64,000 bases of DNA. Origin: Paraglaciecola mesophila. GTDB taxonomy: Bacteria; Pseudomonadota; Gammaproteobacteria; Enterobacterales; Alteromonadaceae. The stretch covers positions 4,091,001-4,155,000 of the forward strand of contig NZ_CP047656.1 of assembly GCF_009906955.1 (NCBI RefSeq), given 5' to 3'. A program made the position numbers and the translations under genes. Of this stretch, positions 18,483 through 26,977 are shown piece by piece (positions within the stretch are counted from its first letter, which is position 1; each line of letters opens with the position of its first letter). The notes beneath the pieces are model-generated. The model worked only from the letters and a program-made list of their open reading frames with translations. It was not told the DNA's origin and did not search any database.

Positions 18483-18869
18483 CTAAGCTAGCAACCAGTC
18501 ATACATCATTCTGCCGGGGGTAAAGGTAAAGCCCCCGGCAATCAAAATTGCCCCCATATAGAGTAGGATCATACTGCGTTTATGCTTGGCAATATTCCCT
18601 TTTCGTACAGCGAAATAGGCACGTGGGACAGCGTATAGTACTAGCAGGCTAAATAAGTGTACGTATCCAAAGTGGCCAATCAGCACGGGGCCTACTACAG
18701 CGGCCATAAAAAGCGTGATAAGGGCAGTCGTGAGCATCAGGCTCATATATATTTTACCCAACAGGCGATGCGTTGGTGTCCCTTTGCGATTGGCCAATAA
18801 GTATGTGCCGATTAGAAAGGCAGGTAATACCGTGGCGAGGTGAAAATAGGCAAGTTGTAAATATGTCAT
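18483..18869 (-). CDS. DUF2306-type small membrane protein
   Basis: A 128-residue protein with four predicted transmembrane helices: YFHLATVLPAFLIGTYLL, MLTTALITLFMAAVVGPVL, FGYVHLFSLLVLYAVPRAYF and MILLYMGAILIAGGFTF. The motif KGTPTHRLLGKIYM between helices 1 and 2, HLFSLL in helix 3 and NIAKHKRSM are characteristic of DUF2306 proteins, which carry conserved histidines. The function of the family is not established. It converges on the phosphatase-like gene with 14 bases between stop codons and has no evident operon partner. Confidence 0.75.
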   Translation of the reverse strand: MTYLQLAYFHLATVLPAFLIGTYLLANRKGTPTHRLLGKIYMSLMLTTALITLFMAAVVGPVLIGHFGYVHLFSLLVLYAVPRAYFAVRKGNIAKHKRSMILLYMGAILIAGGFTFTPGRMMYDWLLA

Positions 18870-18967
18870 GATGTTCCTATTCCTTGGATAATGGGGGTAT
18901 TACAAAGCGCTCGAATCAGAAGCAGAATCATAGTCACAGTGACTAGAGATCAAAAGCCTAAATACAC

Positions 18968-19004
18968 AAAAAAGCCCACTGTTTGTCTTATAAAACAGCG
19001 GGCT
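18968..19004 (-). terminator. Intrinsic terminator of metY
   Basis: On the minus strand AGCCCGCTGTTT pairs with AAACAGTGGGCT (one mismatch) and is followed by TTTTTT. It lies 20 bases past the metY stop codon. Confidence 0.9.
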
Positions 19005-19023
19005 AGTGTATAGTGAGCCGACG

Positions 19024-20295
19024 TTAAACTGCGTCGAATGCCTGTTTTAAGTCTGCTTGTATATCATCAATGTGCTCAATACCAATGCACAGACGCAACA
19101 TTTCTGGGCTCACGCCCGCACCTTTTAGCTCTTCTTCATTTAGCTGGCGATGGGTGGTTGAAGCAGGGTGGCAGGCTAAGGTTTTGGTATCACCAATATT
19201 CACCAAGCGTTTGATTAATTTAAGGGCATCGTAGAATTTCACGCCTGCGTCAAAACCGCCTTTAATACCAAATGTCATCAAAGAAGATGGGCGTCCATTG
19301 AAGTACTTTTGTGCCATCGGGTAATATTTATCACCTTCAAGACCCGCATAGCTTACCCATTCAACTTTCGGGTGGGCCTTAAGATACTCAGCGACAGCTA
19401 TTGCATTGTCACAGTGACGTTCCATGCGCAAGGGTAAGGTTTCCATGCCTTGCATTAACATAAAAGCATTAATTGGGGACAATGCTGCGCCTGTATTGCG
19501 CAGGGGCACTGTACGCGCTCGAGCTACAAATGCCGCAGCACCAAATTCGCGGGTATACACCACGCCATGATAAGCAGGCTCGGGCTCATTTAGCATAGGG
19601 AAGCGCTCTTTATGCTCAGTCCAAGGGAATTTACCTGAATCCACTATGATACCGCCCAATGAATTACCGTGCCCTCCCATGTATTTAGTCAATGAATGGA
19701 CGACTATATCAGCGCCGTATTCGATAGGGTTGAGCAGGGCAGGGGTGGCGACTGTGTTGTCCACCATAAGGGGGACGCCATGGGCATGGGCCATTTGAGC
19801 GATAGGTTCAATGTCGACTATGTTACCTGCGGGGTTGCCTATGGTTTCACAAAATACCGCTTTGGTTTTATCGTCGATCAGTTTCGCTAAATCATCGGCT
19901 TTGTCTGATTTAGCGAAGCGTACCTCAATGCCTTGTTTCGGTAACAAGTGAGCGAACAAAGTGTAAGTGCCACCATATAACTGTGGAGTGGCAACGATGT
20001 TATCGCCAGCTTCGGCGATGGTTAATATCGCATAGTTAATGGCTGCGCTGCCAGCAGAGACGACCAAGGCCGCTACGCCACCTTCAAGCGCTGCTACGCG
20101 CTTTTCAAGCACATCCCATGTGGGATTCATAATGCGTGTGTATATATTGCCAGGTACGGCTAAATCAAATAGGTCAGCGCCATGTTGGGCGTTGTCGAAT
20201 TCGTACGCTACGGTTTGATAAATAGGAACCGCACAGGCCTTAGTCGTGGGATCTGTCTCGTATCCCTCGTGTATGCAGATAGTTTCCTTTTTCAT
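19024..20295 (-). CDS. metY: O-acetylhomoserine (thiol)-lyase
   Basis: PLP-dependent enzyme that makes homocysteine directly from O-acetylhomoserine and sulfide (or takes part in methionine/cysteine interconversion). The 423-residue product shows IYQTVAYEFD, YTRIMNPTWDVLEKRVAALE (typical of the MetY group), the cofactor Asp in LMVDNTVATP and the PLP-binding Lys in VHSLTKYMGGHG. GDTKTLACHPASTTH near the C-terminus is conserved. Length matches MetY rather than the shorter MetB/MetC group. It is transcribed alone, with its own terminator. I saw no convincing S-adenosylmethionine riboswitch or tandem MetJ boxes upstream. Confidence 0.92.
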   Translation of the reverse strand: MKKETICIHEGYETDPTTKACAVPIYQTVAYEFDNAQHGADLFDLAVPGNIYTRIMNPTWDVLEKRVAALEGGVAALVVSAGSAAINYAILTIAEAGDNIVATPQLYGGTYTLFAHLLPKQGIEVRFAKSDKADDLAKLIDDKTKAVFCETIGNPAGNIVDIEPIAQMAHAHGVPLMVDNTVATPALLNPIEYGADIVVHSLTKYMGGHGNSLGGIIVDSGKFPWTEHKERFPMLNEPEPAYHGVVYTREFGAAAFVARARTVPLRNTGAALSPINAFMLMQGMETLPLRMERHCDNAIAVAEYLKAHPKVEWVSYAGLEGDKYYPMAQKYFNGRPSSLMTFGIKGGFDAGVKFYDALKLIKRLVNIGDTKTLACHPASTTHRQLNEEELKGAGVSPEMLRLCIGIEHIDDIQADLKQAFDAV

Positions 20296-20475
20296 GGTTA
20301 TGCTCCTTTTTGTGAGTCGGTTTGAAGGGCTGAAAGAACCTAGGAATTACAGTACCAAAGGTTTGTCTGAAAACTAGCCTTTTATCAGAATTTTATGCTC
20401 TAAACTAGACGTTTTGTGGTGTGTTAACAAAAAAGAAACGAGCATCAATTGCTCACTGGACTTTGTTAACTATGA

Positions 20476-21171
20476 CTAAAACTGGGCGATAAAATGCATT
20501 CCCGCCCATGATTGTTGGCGAGAGGTGTTCCCCTGAAGCGCAATGATATTGCCTCCTGCGGTATGCTCTGCAATTAACTTTACTCGTAATGCGTAAGAGA
20601 TGAGTAGCTCTAAATTCACCCCGAATGTCACATGATTGTACCCGGCATGGTTGGCGGCATAACCATAATCCAAGGCTAACTTTAGGTAAGGCGTAACGCT
20701 CACGCTAGAGTGAAAATTGATAGGTGCACTTAGACCAAATTCAACAAAATAACCTTTGGCTTGGGTGCTGTAAATCACGTCAACATTGGGTATGAGTAAT
20801 GGCATCTCAACCCACTGCACACTGAGGGCTAATTCGTTGTCGAATTGCGCATCTTTTAAGAACGCTAAATGCGTAACACTGAGGCTGTATTCCATCGCAC
20901 TCATGTTGCCTTGATAAATAACAGCGAGGTTGAGTTCGTCATAATTAGCACGTTTGTGTGAGGCTAAGCCGTACGCACCTGACAGGATAAACTGTTCGGA
21001 AATCTCCTTGGTTATTGTGGACCAAATTATGCCTCCATTCGGCAGGTTATTGCGCCCTTCGGTTACATAACGACTGTCATACCCTATATCGATCTCTGTG
21101 CTTGGGCTAGCCCCAGCTGAGGCAAGGTAACTATACAAGGTGAACACTATAACAAAACGGAGCGTTTTCAT
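20476..21171 (-). CDS. Outer-membrane beta-barrel protein, TorF/Gcw_chp-like
   Basis: About 231 residues from the ATG at 21171, which has AAGGA upstream; the longer frame from 21216 adds residues before the signal peptide. A signal peptide (MKTLRFVIVFTLYSYLASAGA) is followed by alternating hydrophobic/polar strands and a C-terminal aromatic residue (MHFIAQF), typical of outer-membrane barrels. The early motif DIGYDSRYVTEGRNN resembles the Gcw_chp/TorF putative porin family. There is no clear operon partner: metY lies downstream on the same strand after 180 bases. Its substrate, if any, is unknown. Confidence 0.65.
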   Translation of the reverse strand: MKTLRFVIVFTLYSYLASAGASPSTEIDIGYDSRYVTEGRNNLPNGGIIWSTITKEISEQFILSGAYGLASHKRANYDELNLAVIYQGNMSAMEYSLSVTHLAFLKDAQFDNELALSVQWVEMPLLIPNVDVIYSTQAKGYFVEFGLSAPINFHSSVSVTPYLKLALDYGYAANHAGYNHVTFGVNLELLISYALRVKLIAEHTAGGNIIALQGNTSRQQSWAGMHFIAQF

Positions 21172-21514
21172 GTTTTCCTTCTTTCGGCGTTGCCGGCATC
21201 GTTGGACAAATTGCAACCTTGTACTTGATTAGACTGTTTGGTTATTGCTTTTTTAAACGTTCGCTGAGTGATCACTTATTCACGTGCAATGATATTATGA
21301 AGTGATATTGCTGCAGGGTGCATACAAGCATAATGGCACTAAATGGAATGGGGTAAATTTATACTTTAGCCTAGTTCTATTTTTCTTATTCCAATCAGCC
21401 GCTTAAACTCACTTGTTGAAATGGACTGAAATATCTGGCAGGGATTGTGTACAAAGAGGTAGTATCAGTGGCAGATAAGTTAGTCGTGCATTGTCAGCAT
21501 GAATGAGGTGAAAA
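21172..21514. other. Intergenic region between divergent genes
   Basis: No gene is supported here. The gap holds the start regions of two divergent genes. A perfect 10-base palindrome AGTGATCACT occurs near 21269-21278, and a loose inverted repeat (CAATGATAT...ATATTG) follows at about 21286-21309. No terminator or RNA gene is recognisable. Confidence 0.5.
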
Positions 21515-22039
21515 TTGAGATATGTAATCGGTGTTGTTTGGCTGATAAGTGTCAGTGTTAGTCAAGCGTTTGCGTTTACTAAAGAATTCACTGAGGCTGA
21601 GTTACAGCAGATGGTGAGTGCCATTATGCCTATCACGCGCAGTAAATTCTTCGTCACTATGACCCTATCTGAACCGCGACTTGATTTACTTGAGTCCAGT
21701 AATGAAATTGGCTTAGGTGCAAATATTAAAGCCAGTGCATTAGGATCGTATGGTGGTAGCGGCAGCGGGTATTTAACAGGGAACTTGTCCTACAATCAGG
21801 AGCAAGGTGCGCTGTATTTTGTCAATGCCAAGCTATTGGAGTTGAACTTAAATAATGTCTCTGAGGAGCAACAAGAAGACATCAAAAAACTATTGCAGCC
21901 CGTGGTGGGCACTATTTTAGGATCTCGGCCGATTTATGTACTTGATGACAGCGACCTCAAACAAAAGTTAGCTAAAGCAACCTTAGAATCGTTGGTAGTG
22001 AAAGACGGTAAGCTCATTATTACGTTAAGTGCTTTTTAG
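21515..22039 (+). CDS. DUF1439 (YceB-like) exported protein
   Basis: A 174-residue protein with an N-terminal signal sequence (MRYVIGVVWLISVSVSQAFA) followed by a DUF1439-type domain: FTEAELQQMVSAIMPI, a central strand region with LSYNQEQGALYFVNAKLLEL, and a C-terminal segment PIYVLDDSDLKQKLAKATLE. The family resembles YceB, a lipid-binding-fold envelope protein, but this member has no lipobox cysteine and should be periplasmic. The start is TTG at 21515, with GAGGTG eight bases upstream; no ATG is available in frame nearby. Function is not known. Confidence 0.75.
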   Translation: MRYVIGVVWLISVSVSQAFAFTKEFTEAELQQMVSAIMPITRSKFFVTMTLSEPRLDLLESSNEIGLGANIKASALGSYGGSGSGYLTGNLSYNQEQGALYFVNAKLLELNLNNVSEEQQEDIKKLLQPVVGTILGSRPIYVLDDSDLKQKLAKATLESLVVKDGKLIITLSAF

Positions 22040-22178
22040 CTTGTCATCATTTGGTCACAGTTATCACAAAAGTATGCGCCTTATCACTATTTGTTAACAT
22101 TAGTTGCCTCGGTCTTTTGTTTGAAAAATAGTCTGTTTAGACTAGCGTTGTTCATTACAAAACAAGTGGCGACTCTAT

Positions 22179-22538
22179 ATGAAAACCTTATTGCTCATTC
22201 CTATTTATGCCTTTTTTCTTTCTGGTTGCGCGTCCGCTGTTAAGCGCCATGAACTGGCGCAAGGGCATCTAAATAAAACCGTCGATTGCGAGGTCGCTCA
22301 TGCTGATATTGCTGAGCTTGAGTCACATAAAACATCCACCGGTGAGAAACTTGTCAATGGCGTGGCGTCGATCTTGCCAACATCGATTTTGCTAAATGTG
22401 ATTTTGGGGGAGTTTACTAGCCGCGCCGCCATTGCAACTGGCGCATTCGACTCAAAAGTCGACAGTAAGATCCAAGATATACAAAGCGATTGTATGCTGG
22501 CTGAAAATGACAACAAAGTGATGTTAGTGAAGCAATAA
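22179..22538 (+). CDS. Small lipoprotein, unknown function
   Basis: A 119-residue product with a lipoprotein signal (MKTLLLIPIYAFFLSGCAS), lipobox LSGC with the modifiable Cys at residue 17 followed by Ala, which suggests outer-membrane sorting. The mature part has two further cysteines (VDCEVA and SDCMLA) that could form a disulfide, and a hydrophobic stretch ASILPTSILLNVILGEF. I do not recognise a named family. It follows the DUF1439 gene by 139 bases on the same strand, without an obvious terminator between them. Confidence 0.7.
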   Translation: MKTLLLIPIYAFFLSGCASAVKRHELAQGHLNKTVDCEVAHADIAELESHKTSTGEKLVNGVASILPTSILLNVILGEFTSRAAIATGAFDSKVDSKIQDIQSDCMLAENDNKVMLVKQ

Positions 22539-22613
22539 ATTAGCAATAAAAGCTTACTCAAAAAGGGCTGTGTATTTATCCTATGCGGTTAAAATTATAA
22601 AGACAGAATTTGT

Positions 22614-22796
22614 TTATTCTGTGGAAATCATAAAACACTCCATTGTAAATCTGCACAATAATTGCCTTGCTTTGCCCATCCCTAGTCGTTGTAGAATGAG
22701 GCTTTGGCTGTTATCAATATAGCCTGCCTTGTTTTCTAGAATACAACGACCTGTGGGGTCGATAAGAGCAATGAATGCTTCTCGACCCAACCACGA
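22614..22796 (-). pseudogene. Relic of a transposase C-terminus
   Basis: An open frame of 60 codons without a start reads SWLGREAFIALIDPTGRC and continues with ILENKAGYIDNSQSLILQRL before its stop at 22614. The pattern LID-TGR-I--DK-G-ID---PIL-RL is what I recall from the C-terminus of alteromonad IS200/REP-type (Y1) transposase proteins of about 320 residues; the match is from memory. A stop codon immediately precedes it and no N-terminal part is present, so it would be a truncated remnant. It lies in the only gene-poor part (22539-23006) of this section. It also contains inverted repeats (GTCGTTGTA 22685-22693 with TACAACGAC 22742-22750; GGGTCGA with TCGACCC at 22756-22788). Confidence 0.45.
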
Positions 22797-23006
22797 CTAT
22801 GCTTTTAGCTTTGCCCAGTCAGTGCATTTGTGCCACATAAATAAGACTGTCGGACAAAGCGGAACAGACAGTGACAAATTTATCGGGAATATAATTTGAA
22901 CCGCTTTAGCTTTATATTTACTGCACCTAAGTTGTTATTGATGCTGGTTTTGTTGTTTGTTTTTACAGTAGGATAAAGAGAACAATAAAAATAGAAGGTA
23001 TGCAGC

Positions 23007-23381
23007 ATGAAAAAATCACTTACTTGGGCGAATTCTTTAGATTGGTTTTTGGCGCTGTTGGCTTTATTAACAGGTTTAGCTGTATTACACACGTTTGTAC
23101 TGGGAGAACACTACATTATTCCTACCATTCTATTGGTCGTTAGCGTAATTTTGGGGAACCTAGCTTGGTATGGATTCGCGCAGGTAAACTGGGCGAAACG
23201 GGTGAACTTCTGGTGTGGTTTTCTACTAACATCTCATGGTGTATTTGCTCTGTTTTGGTCGAAAAAATACCGAGAAGTGCTAGGCGACCAGTTTGAGTTA
23301 GTGTGCGCCGTGATCACCTTAACGTTTTTGGTGTTGACTTGGATGTATGCAAAAAACAATAAATTGTTTGCTAAATATTAA
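23007..23381 (+). CDS. Small four-helix membrane protein
   Basis: A 124-residue, strongly hydrophobic protein with four predicted transmembrane helices: WFLALLALLTGLAVLHTFVL, IIPTILLVVSVILGNLAWYGF, FWCGFLLTSHGVFALFW and LVCAVITLTFLVLTWMYA. Lysine-rich ends (YAKNNKLFAKY) suggest a cytoplasmic C-terminus. No named family is recognised. The stop codon overlaps the stop of the convergent YcxB-like gene by four bases. The 5' side is the long gap holding the transposase relic. Confidence 0.65.
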   Translation: MKKSLTWANSLDWFLALLALLTGLAVLHTFVLGEHYIIPTILLVVSVILGNLAWYGFAQVNWAKRVNFWCGFLLTSHGVFALFWSKKYREVLGDQFELVCAVITLTFLVLTWMYAKNNKLFAKY

Positions 23382-23884
23382 GCCCCTTGAAGGTTAACTT
23401 TCTCTGCTTTTACCACGACAAACGCTTCAGCTTCTTTTGACAAGGTTCTGGCGGAAAGATAATTTTTTCCGCCTTTGTGGTGCAATAACCAACCGCTGTC
23501 AGTGGCTTCAACCTCGTTGATATCAGTCCACAGCAGCGTGTTTTTTACGTGTATCGACTCGCTACTGATCCCCTCTTCATCAACTGTTAATTTCAGTTCT
23601 GTGTTTGCTGCCTTACTGATTAGTTGTCGGCCCAACCACCAGGCTTTTTTATAGCGCACACTGAAGGCCTCAAGGCCGCCTAAGGCGACTATAAACCAAG
23701 CCACAAACGGGTCTGTCTCGGTAAACATAAGCAACATTAACCCTGCTAAACCCAGTGCCATTGCTATCGTATAGGCTTTTATCGGCGTAGCTGATGTAGC
23801 TGATGTAGCAGAGGCATCGTAGGTTTCTATGAAGTGGCTTTTGTCTAATATATAGGTGGTTGAGTAATGAAATGGTGTGGTCAT
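23378..23884 (-). CDS. YcxB-like membrane protein
   Basis: A 168-residue protein with two central transmembrane helices (AYTIAMALGLAGLMLLMF and FVAWFIVALGGLEAFSV, residues ~37-75) and a C-terminal domain of the YcxB type (LKLTVDEEGISSESIHVKNT, LLWTDINEVEATDSGWLLHH, GGKNYLSARTLS), ending in a short strand-helix-strand. The function of this domain is unknown. The N-terminal region contains a three-fold repeat of the tripeptide SAT, encoded by a 9-base tandem repeat at 23787-23813. It converges on the preceding gene with overlapping stop codons. Confidence 0.65.
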   Translation of the reverse strand: MTTPFHYSTTYILDKSHFIETYDASATSATSATPIKAYTIAMALGLAGLMLLMFTETDPFVAWFIVALGGLEAFSVRYKKAWWLGRQLISKAANTELKLTVDEEGISSESIHVKNTLLWTDINEVEATDSGWLLHHKGGKNYLSARTLSKEAEAFVVVKAEKVNLQGA

Positions 23885-24081
23885 TGTCTGAGTTATTTAA
23901 ACGAAAGCAGTAGTGTATCACCTTAGCTGCGGTTTTTACGTGAAAGATGGAGCGCGCGCGGTAGGAGTGGTGCAAATACGAGCGCGTCTGGTGATAGTAT
24001 GAGGCCATTTTGCAATCGCAAAGCCAAATATTAAGCCTCGCTAATCTATCGAAAAACTGTTGCTGTTAAACGTGTCGGGGG

Positions 24082-25119
24082 CTACTCATCTTCTGGAACC
24101 TCGACCACTTCTTTTATATCGGCAAGCTGTTGTTTTAGGATGTCGATGCGTTTTTCCATGGCAGTACGCTGATCTTTATCTGTATCTTGCAGTTGTGCTT
24201 CCAAGGTTTTGATTTGTGCTAGAAGCTCTACCCGATTACTGGCTTGCTGCTGCGCTTGCTCGGCTTTATCAAACACCACGTCTTCGGCGGTGGAGTCACT
24301 TTTTACTTGGTTAAATGCGGGGGAGTGGGCGATTTTGCGCTGAACATCAGGGCCAGCGTGCTGGCTAACAAAGGTCGGAGACATAATTTCAATGTCGTTG
24401 TCGTGTAAACAATCAAGCACGTGTCTGTGCAGATTTGAACGAGCGGTTAATAGGTTTTTGACCTCAACTAATAACCCGCTGACTTTATAACCCACTGAAA
24501 AATCACCGAGCTGAGTAACGTGTACAAAGGGCTCTTCAAGCCCAGCTTTTTCAGCAGCTTGAAGTAGCAATTCATCAATTTTACTGTGATGTAAGTCGTA
24601 GCCTAACGATAATTCGGCACTGATAATAGTGCCGGAACGGCGGATAACACTGACGGGTTTATTGATCAGTAAACTGTTGGGCACAGATATCAATTCGCGG
24701 GTCTGGGTTTGAATTTCGCAGTCAAATAACCCCAGCTCAGTTACTCGGCCAAAAATTGTGTCGAAACTAATAAAATCACCAGTGCGAAAGGGTTGAGTAA
24801 AGCGCATCATCGCCCCAGCCAATAAGTTACCAAACAAAGTAGTGGACGAAAACGCCAAAATACCCGACAGCAATAAGCCGATTAAACTGAGAATTTGAAC
24901 TTCAGTGTTTTCAGACAAAGGCAGGGTAATCACCACTGTGACTAAACCGACCAACATCAACATTAATACGCCAAGTTGACGGGCGAATATGTTTTCGTTG
25001 CCAGTGTGCTTAAGTTTGTTGAGTAATAAAGATTGGGCTAACCAAGTTAAAAAGCCAAATACCAGCAAGGTAATGATGACAGGCAGCCAATCACTGATAA
25101 AGTTGTCGCTTAAAGGCAT
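24082..25119 (-). CDS. MscS-family mechanosensitive channel
   Basis: A 345-residue small-conductance mechanosensitive channel. Three N-terminal transmembrane helices (residues ~8-28, 47-68, 75-105) end in the pore-lining helix LLLSGILAFSSTTLFGNLLAGAM region with Gly/Ala packing residues. The conserved beta domain follows: TQPFRTGDFISFDTIFGRVTELG and SVPNSLLINKPV. The C-terminal part has an added coiled coil (AEQAQQQASNRVELLAQIKTLEAQL, described here by position ~295-335) ending in acidic residues, which is longer than in E. coli MscS. It protects against hypo-osmotic shock at the inner membrane. It is transcribed alone. Confidence 0.88.
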   Translation of the reverse strand: MPLSDNFISDWLPVIITLLVFGFLTWLAQSLLLNKLKHTGNENIFARQLGVLMLMLVGLVTVVITLPLSENTEVQILSLIGLLLSGILAFSSTTLFGNLLAGAMMRFTQPFRTGDFISFDTIFGRVTELGLFDCEIQTQTRELISVPNSLLINKPVSVIRRSGTIISAELSLGYDLHHSKIDELLLQAAEKAGLEEPFVHVTQLGDFSVGYKVSGLLVEVKNLLTARSNLHRHVLDCLHDNDIEIMSPTFVSQHAGPDVQRKIAHSPAFNQVKSDSTAEDVVFDKAEQAQQQASNRVELLAQIKTLEAQLQDTDKDQRTAMEKRIDILKQQLADIKEVVEVPEDE

Positions 25120-25289
25120 AGAGGTTCCCTTGCTGTTTGCTCATTGGAAAGAGGCATAAATTCTCACATATCTTATTGTTATATTTTGATATTACACCTC
25201 ATTACCAGTGTTATACAGGCCATGTACACTTATTGTAACGACAGAACCCATTCAAACCTGTAGGCGAAAGAAATTCTTTTCTCGATTGG

Positions 25290-25317
25290 TTGACATGCGC
25301 TCAAACATATATATGAT
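25290..25317 (+). promoter_or_regulatory. Promoter of the arsenic operon
   Basis: A perfect -35 box TTGACA (25290-25295), a 16-base spacer and a -10 box TATGAT (25312-25317, five of six consensus bases) lie about 30 bases upstream of the arsR start. The -10 box is inside the ArsR operator palindrome, so repressor binding would block RNA polymerase. Confidence 0.75.
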
Positions 25318-25328
25318 ATTTCATATAT
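25309..25328. promoter_or_regulatory. ArsR operator palindrome
   Basis: ATATATGA (25309-25316) and TCATATAT (25321-25328) are perfect inverted repeats separated by TATT, overlapping the -10 box. This is the size and position expected for an ArsR/SmtB-family operator; binding is inferred. Confidence 0.75.
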
Positions 25329-25347
25329 TAAAGAGTGGAGTGTTTTT

Positions 25348-25695
25348 ATGTCTACCCCTATTTTGTCACCTCTTTCGTTTTACAAATGCTTGTCTGACGA
25401 CACGCGGCTGAAGGCGTTAATGCTGATTTACCTTGAAAAAGAATTGTGTGTATGTGACCTGATAACCGCACTTGAGCTGAGCCAACCTAAGGTATCAAGG
25501 CATCTGGCTGATTTACGCAAGTGCCATATCTTGCTTGATGAGCGTAGAGGAAAATGGGTGTATTACTCGGTTAACCCTAAATTGCCAGAATGGGCGATGA
25601 AAGTACTTGAACTGACCGCTCACAACACAGAAGCCTATTTGAATGACAGCATCACCAACTTGAATATGGCTAAGCAGAGCGAATGTTGCTCTTAG
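25348..25695 (+). CDS. arsR: ArsR-family arsenite-responsive repressor
   Basis: A 115-residue winged-helix repressor of the arsenic operon. Domain features: LSDDTRLKALMLIYL, the metalloid-binding ELCVCDLI (the Cys-Val-Cys pair of As(III) sensors, residues ~33-38), the recognition helix LSQPKVSRHLADLRKCHIL, and the wing RRGKWVYYSVN. A further Cys pair is at the very C-terminus (SECCS). It is the first gene of arsR-arsC-arsH-acr3, with GGAG upstream of the ATG. Arsenite binding should release it from the palindrome at 25309-25328. Confidence 0.94.
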   Translation: MSTPILSPLSFYKCLSDDTRLKALMLIYLEKELCVCDLITALELSQPKVSRHLADLRKCHILLDERRGKWVYYSVNPKLPEWAMKVLELTAHNTEAYLNDSITNLNMAKQSECCS

Positions 25696-25759
25696 CTCAG
25701 TGGCAACCCAGACACCGTAATTTTATTCGAATCATTTTAAACGCAAAGTGAGGAACATC

Positions 25760-26230
25760 GTGAAAGTCTTATTTATTTGTACCCACAACCGCTGCCGTAG
25801 CATTTTATCCGAAGCGATTACTAATCATGTTGGTCAAGGCAAGATTGAGGCACGCAGCGCGGGTAGCCAACCTGTTGGCGAAGTACATCCACTGTCGATT
25901 AAATATTTGCAAGAAGCCGGCATTAGCACCGAAGGCTTGATGAGCCAATCATGGAACGAGTTTGAAGATTTCGCCCCCGATGTGGTGATCACTGTATGCG
26001 ACAGTGCGGCCGGAGAGAGCTGCCCACTTTGGTTTGGCAAAAGTGTAAAAGTACATTGGGGCTTAGCTGACCCTTCTAAATTAACCGGTAGTGAAGAGGC
26101 AATTGCCCAAGCGTTTCGCGCCACTATCGATGAAATCACCCAGCGCGTTAACGCCATGCTTAGCATAAATGTAGATACGCAAGACCAACAAGCATTGCGC
26201 GAAGCGTTTAAAGCAATAGGAGCACAGTGA
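25760..26230 (+). CDS. arsC: Arsenate reductase, low-molecular-weight phosphatase type
   Basis: Reduces arsenate to arsenite. The N-terminal P-loop FICTHNRCRS carries the CX5R catalytic motif, and DPSKLTGSEE holds the general-acid Asp; VITVCDSAAGESCPLW contributes the additional cysteines used in the thioredoxin-coupled mechanism. I choose the GTG at 25760 (156 residues) because AGGA lies five bases upstream; a GTG at 25748 would add four residues with no better site. The stop codon overlaps the arsH ATG (TGATG), indicating coupling. The product, arsenite, is exported by the Acr3 permease encoded two genes downstream. Confidence 0.92.
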   Translation: MKVLFICTHNRCRSILSEAITNHVGQGKIEARSAGSQPVGEVHPLSIKYLQEAGISTEGLMSQSWNEFEDFAPDVVITVCDSAAGESCPLWFGKSVKVHWGLADPSKLTGSEEAIAQAFRATIDEITQRVNAMLSINVDTQDQQALREAFKAIGAQ

Positions 26231-26964
26231 TGACAGATATTAAAATCGTAGACTCAGGGGCTTTACCTGAAAATGTGCAAAGTGAGTCGTTTGCTGCGCC
26301 AGAGTTTGCACAATTTAGCAGTACACCATCGGCTCACAAACCTCGTATTTTATTGTTATATGGGTCACTTCGTGAGCGCTCTTTTAGCCGACTAGTGGTA
26401 GAAGAAAGCGCGCGTATATTACAAGCGATGGGGGCAGAAACACGCATTTTTAACCCTAAAGGGCTGCCTCTACCTGATGGGGATGACGCATCAAATCCTA
26501 AGGTGGCGGAATTGCGTGAGTTGATGATGTGGTCAGAAGGGCAGGTATGGTGCTCTCCTGAGCGTCACGGTTCAATGACAGGTATCTTAAAAAGTCAGAT
26601 TGATTGGGTTCCATTGTCGGTGGGCGCAGTTCGCCCAACTCAAGGCAAAACATTAGCGGTGATGCAAGTGAGCGGCGGCTCCCAATCATTTAACGCGGTG
26701 AATCAAATGCGGGTATTAGGTCGCTGGATGCGCATGCTGACTATACCGAATCAATCTTCTGTGGCAAAAGCGTTCATGGAGTTCGATGACGACAACCGCA
26801 TGAAGCCTTCTTCTTACTACAACCGTATTGTTGACGTACTTGAAGAGCTAATGAAGTTCACTTTGCTGACGCGTGACAATAAAGACTACTTAGTCGATCG
26901 CTATTCTGAGCGTGTTGAATCTGCTGAGCAATTAAGCCAGCGCGTTAATCAACGCTCAATTTAA
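26230..26964 (+). CDS. arsH: ArsH, NADPH-dependent FMN reductase / organoarsenical oxidase
   Basis: A 244-residue flavodoxin-like reductase of the ArsH type. The FMN-binding motif LLLYGSLRERSFSR and the characteristic ERHGSMTGILKSQIDWVP segment are intact, followed by GKTLAVMQVSGGSQSFNAVN. In other bacteria ArsH oxidises trivalent organoarsenicals and can act as a quinone or ferric reductase. The start is ATG at 26230, overlapping the arsC stop; AGGAG lies eight bases upstream. It is third in the arsenic operon, 13 bases before acr3. Its presence extends the operon from inorganic arsenic to methylated arsenicals. Confidence 0.93.
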   Translation: MTDIKIVDSGALPENVQSESFAAPEFAQFSSTPSAHKPRILLLYGSLRERSFSRLVVEESARILQAMGAETRIFNPKGLPLPDGDDASNPKVAELRELMMWSEGQVWCSPERHGSMTGILKSQIDWVPLSVGAVRPTQGKTLAVMQVSGGSQSFNAVNQMRVLGRWMRMLTIPNQSSVAKAFMEFDDDNRMKPSSYYNRIVDVLEELMKFTLLTRDNKDYLVDRYSERVESAEQLSQRVNQRSI

Positions 26965-26977
26965 GGAGGTCAATCTA

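Noticed and set aside
20296..20475. Possible methionine-responsive element upstream of metY
   Set aside because: One AGACGTTT resembles a MetJ box, but tandem boxes are needed and the adjoining eight bases do not match; no S-adenosylmethionine riboswitch core is visible.
22685..22788. Integron attC-like or structured-RNA interpretation of nested inverted repeats
   Set aside because: The core RYYYAAC and GTTRRRY boxes are not in the required positions and there is no integrase nearby; the overlapping transposase-like relic explains the region better.
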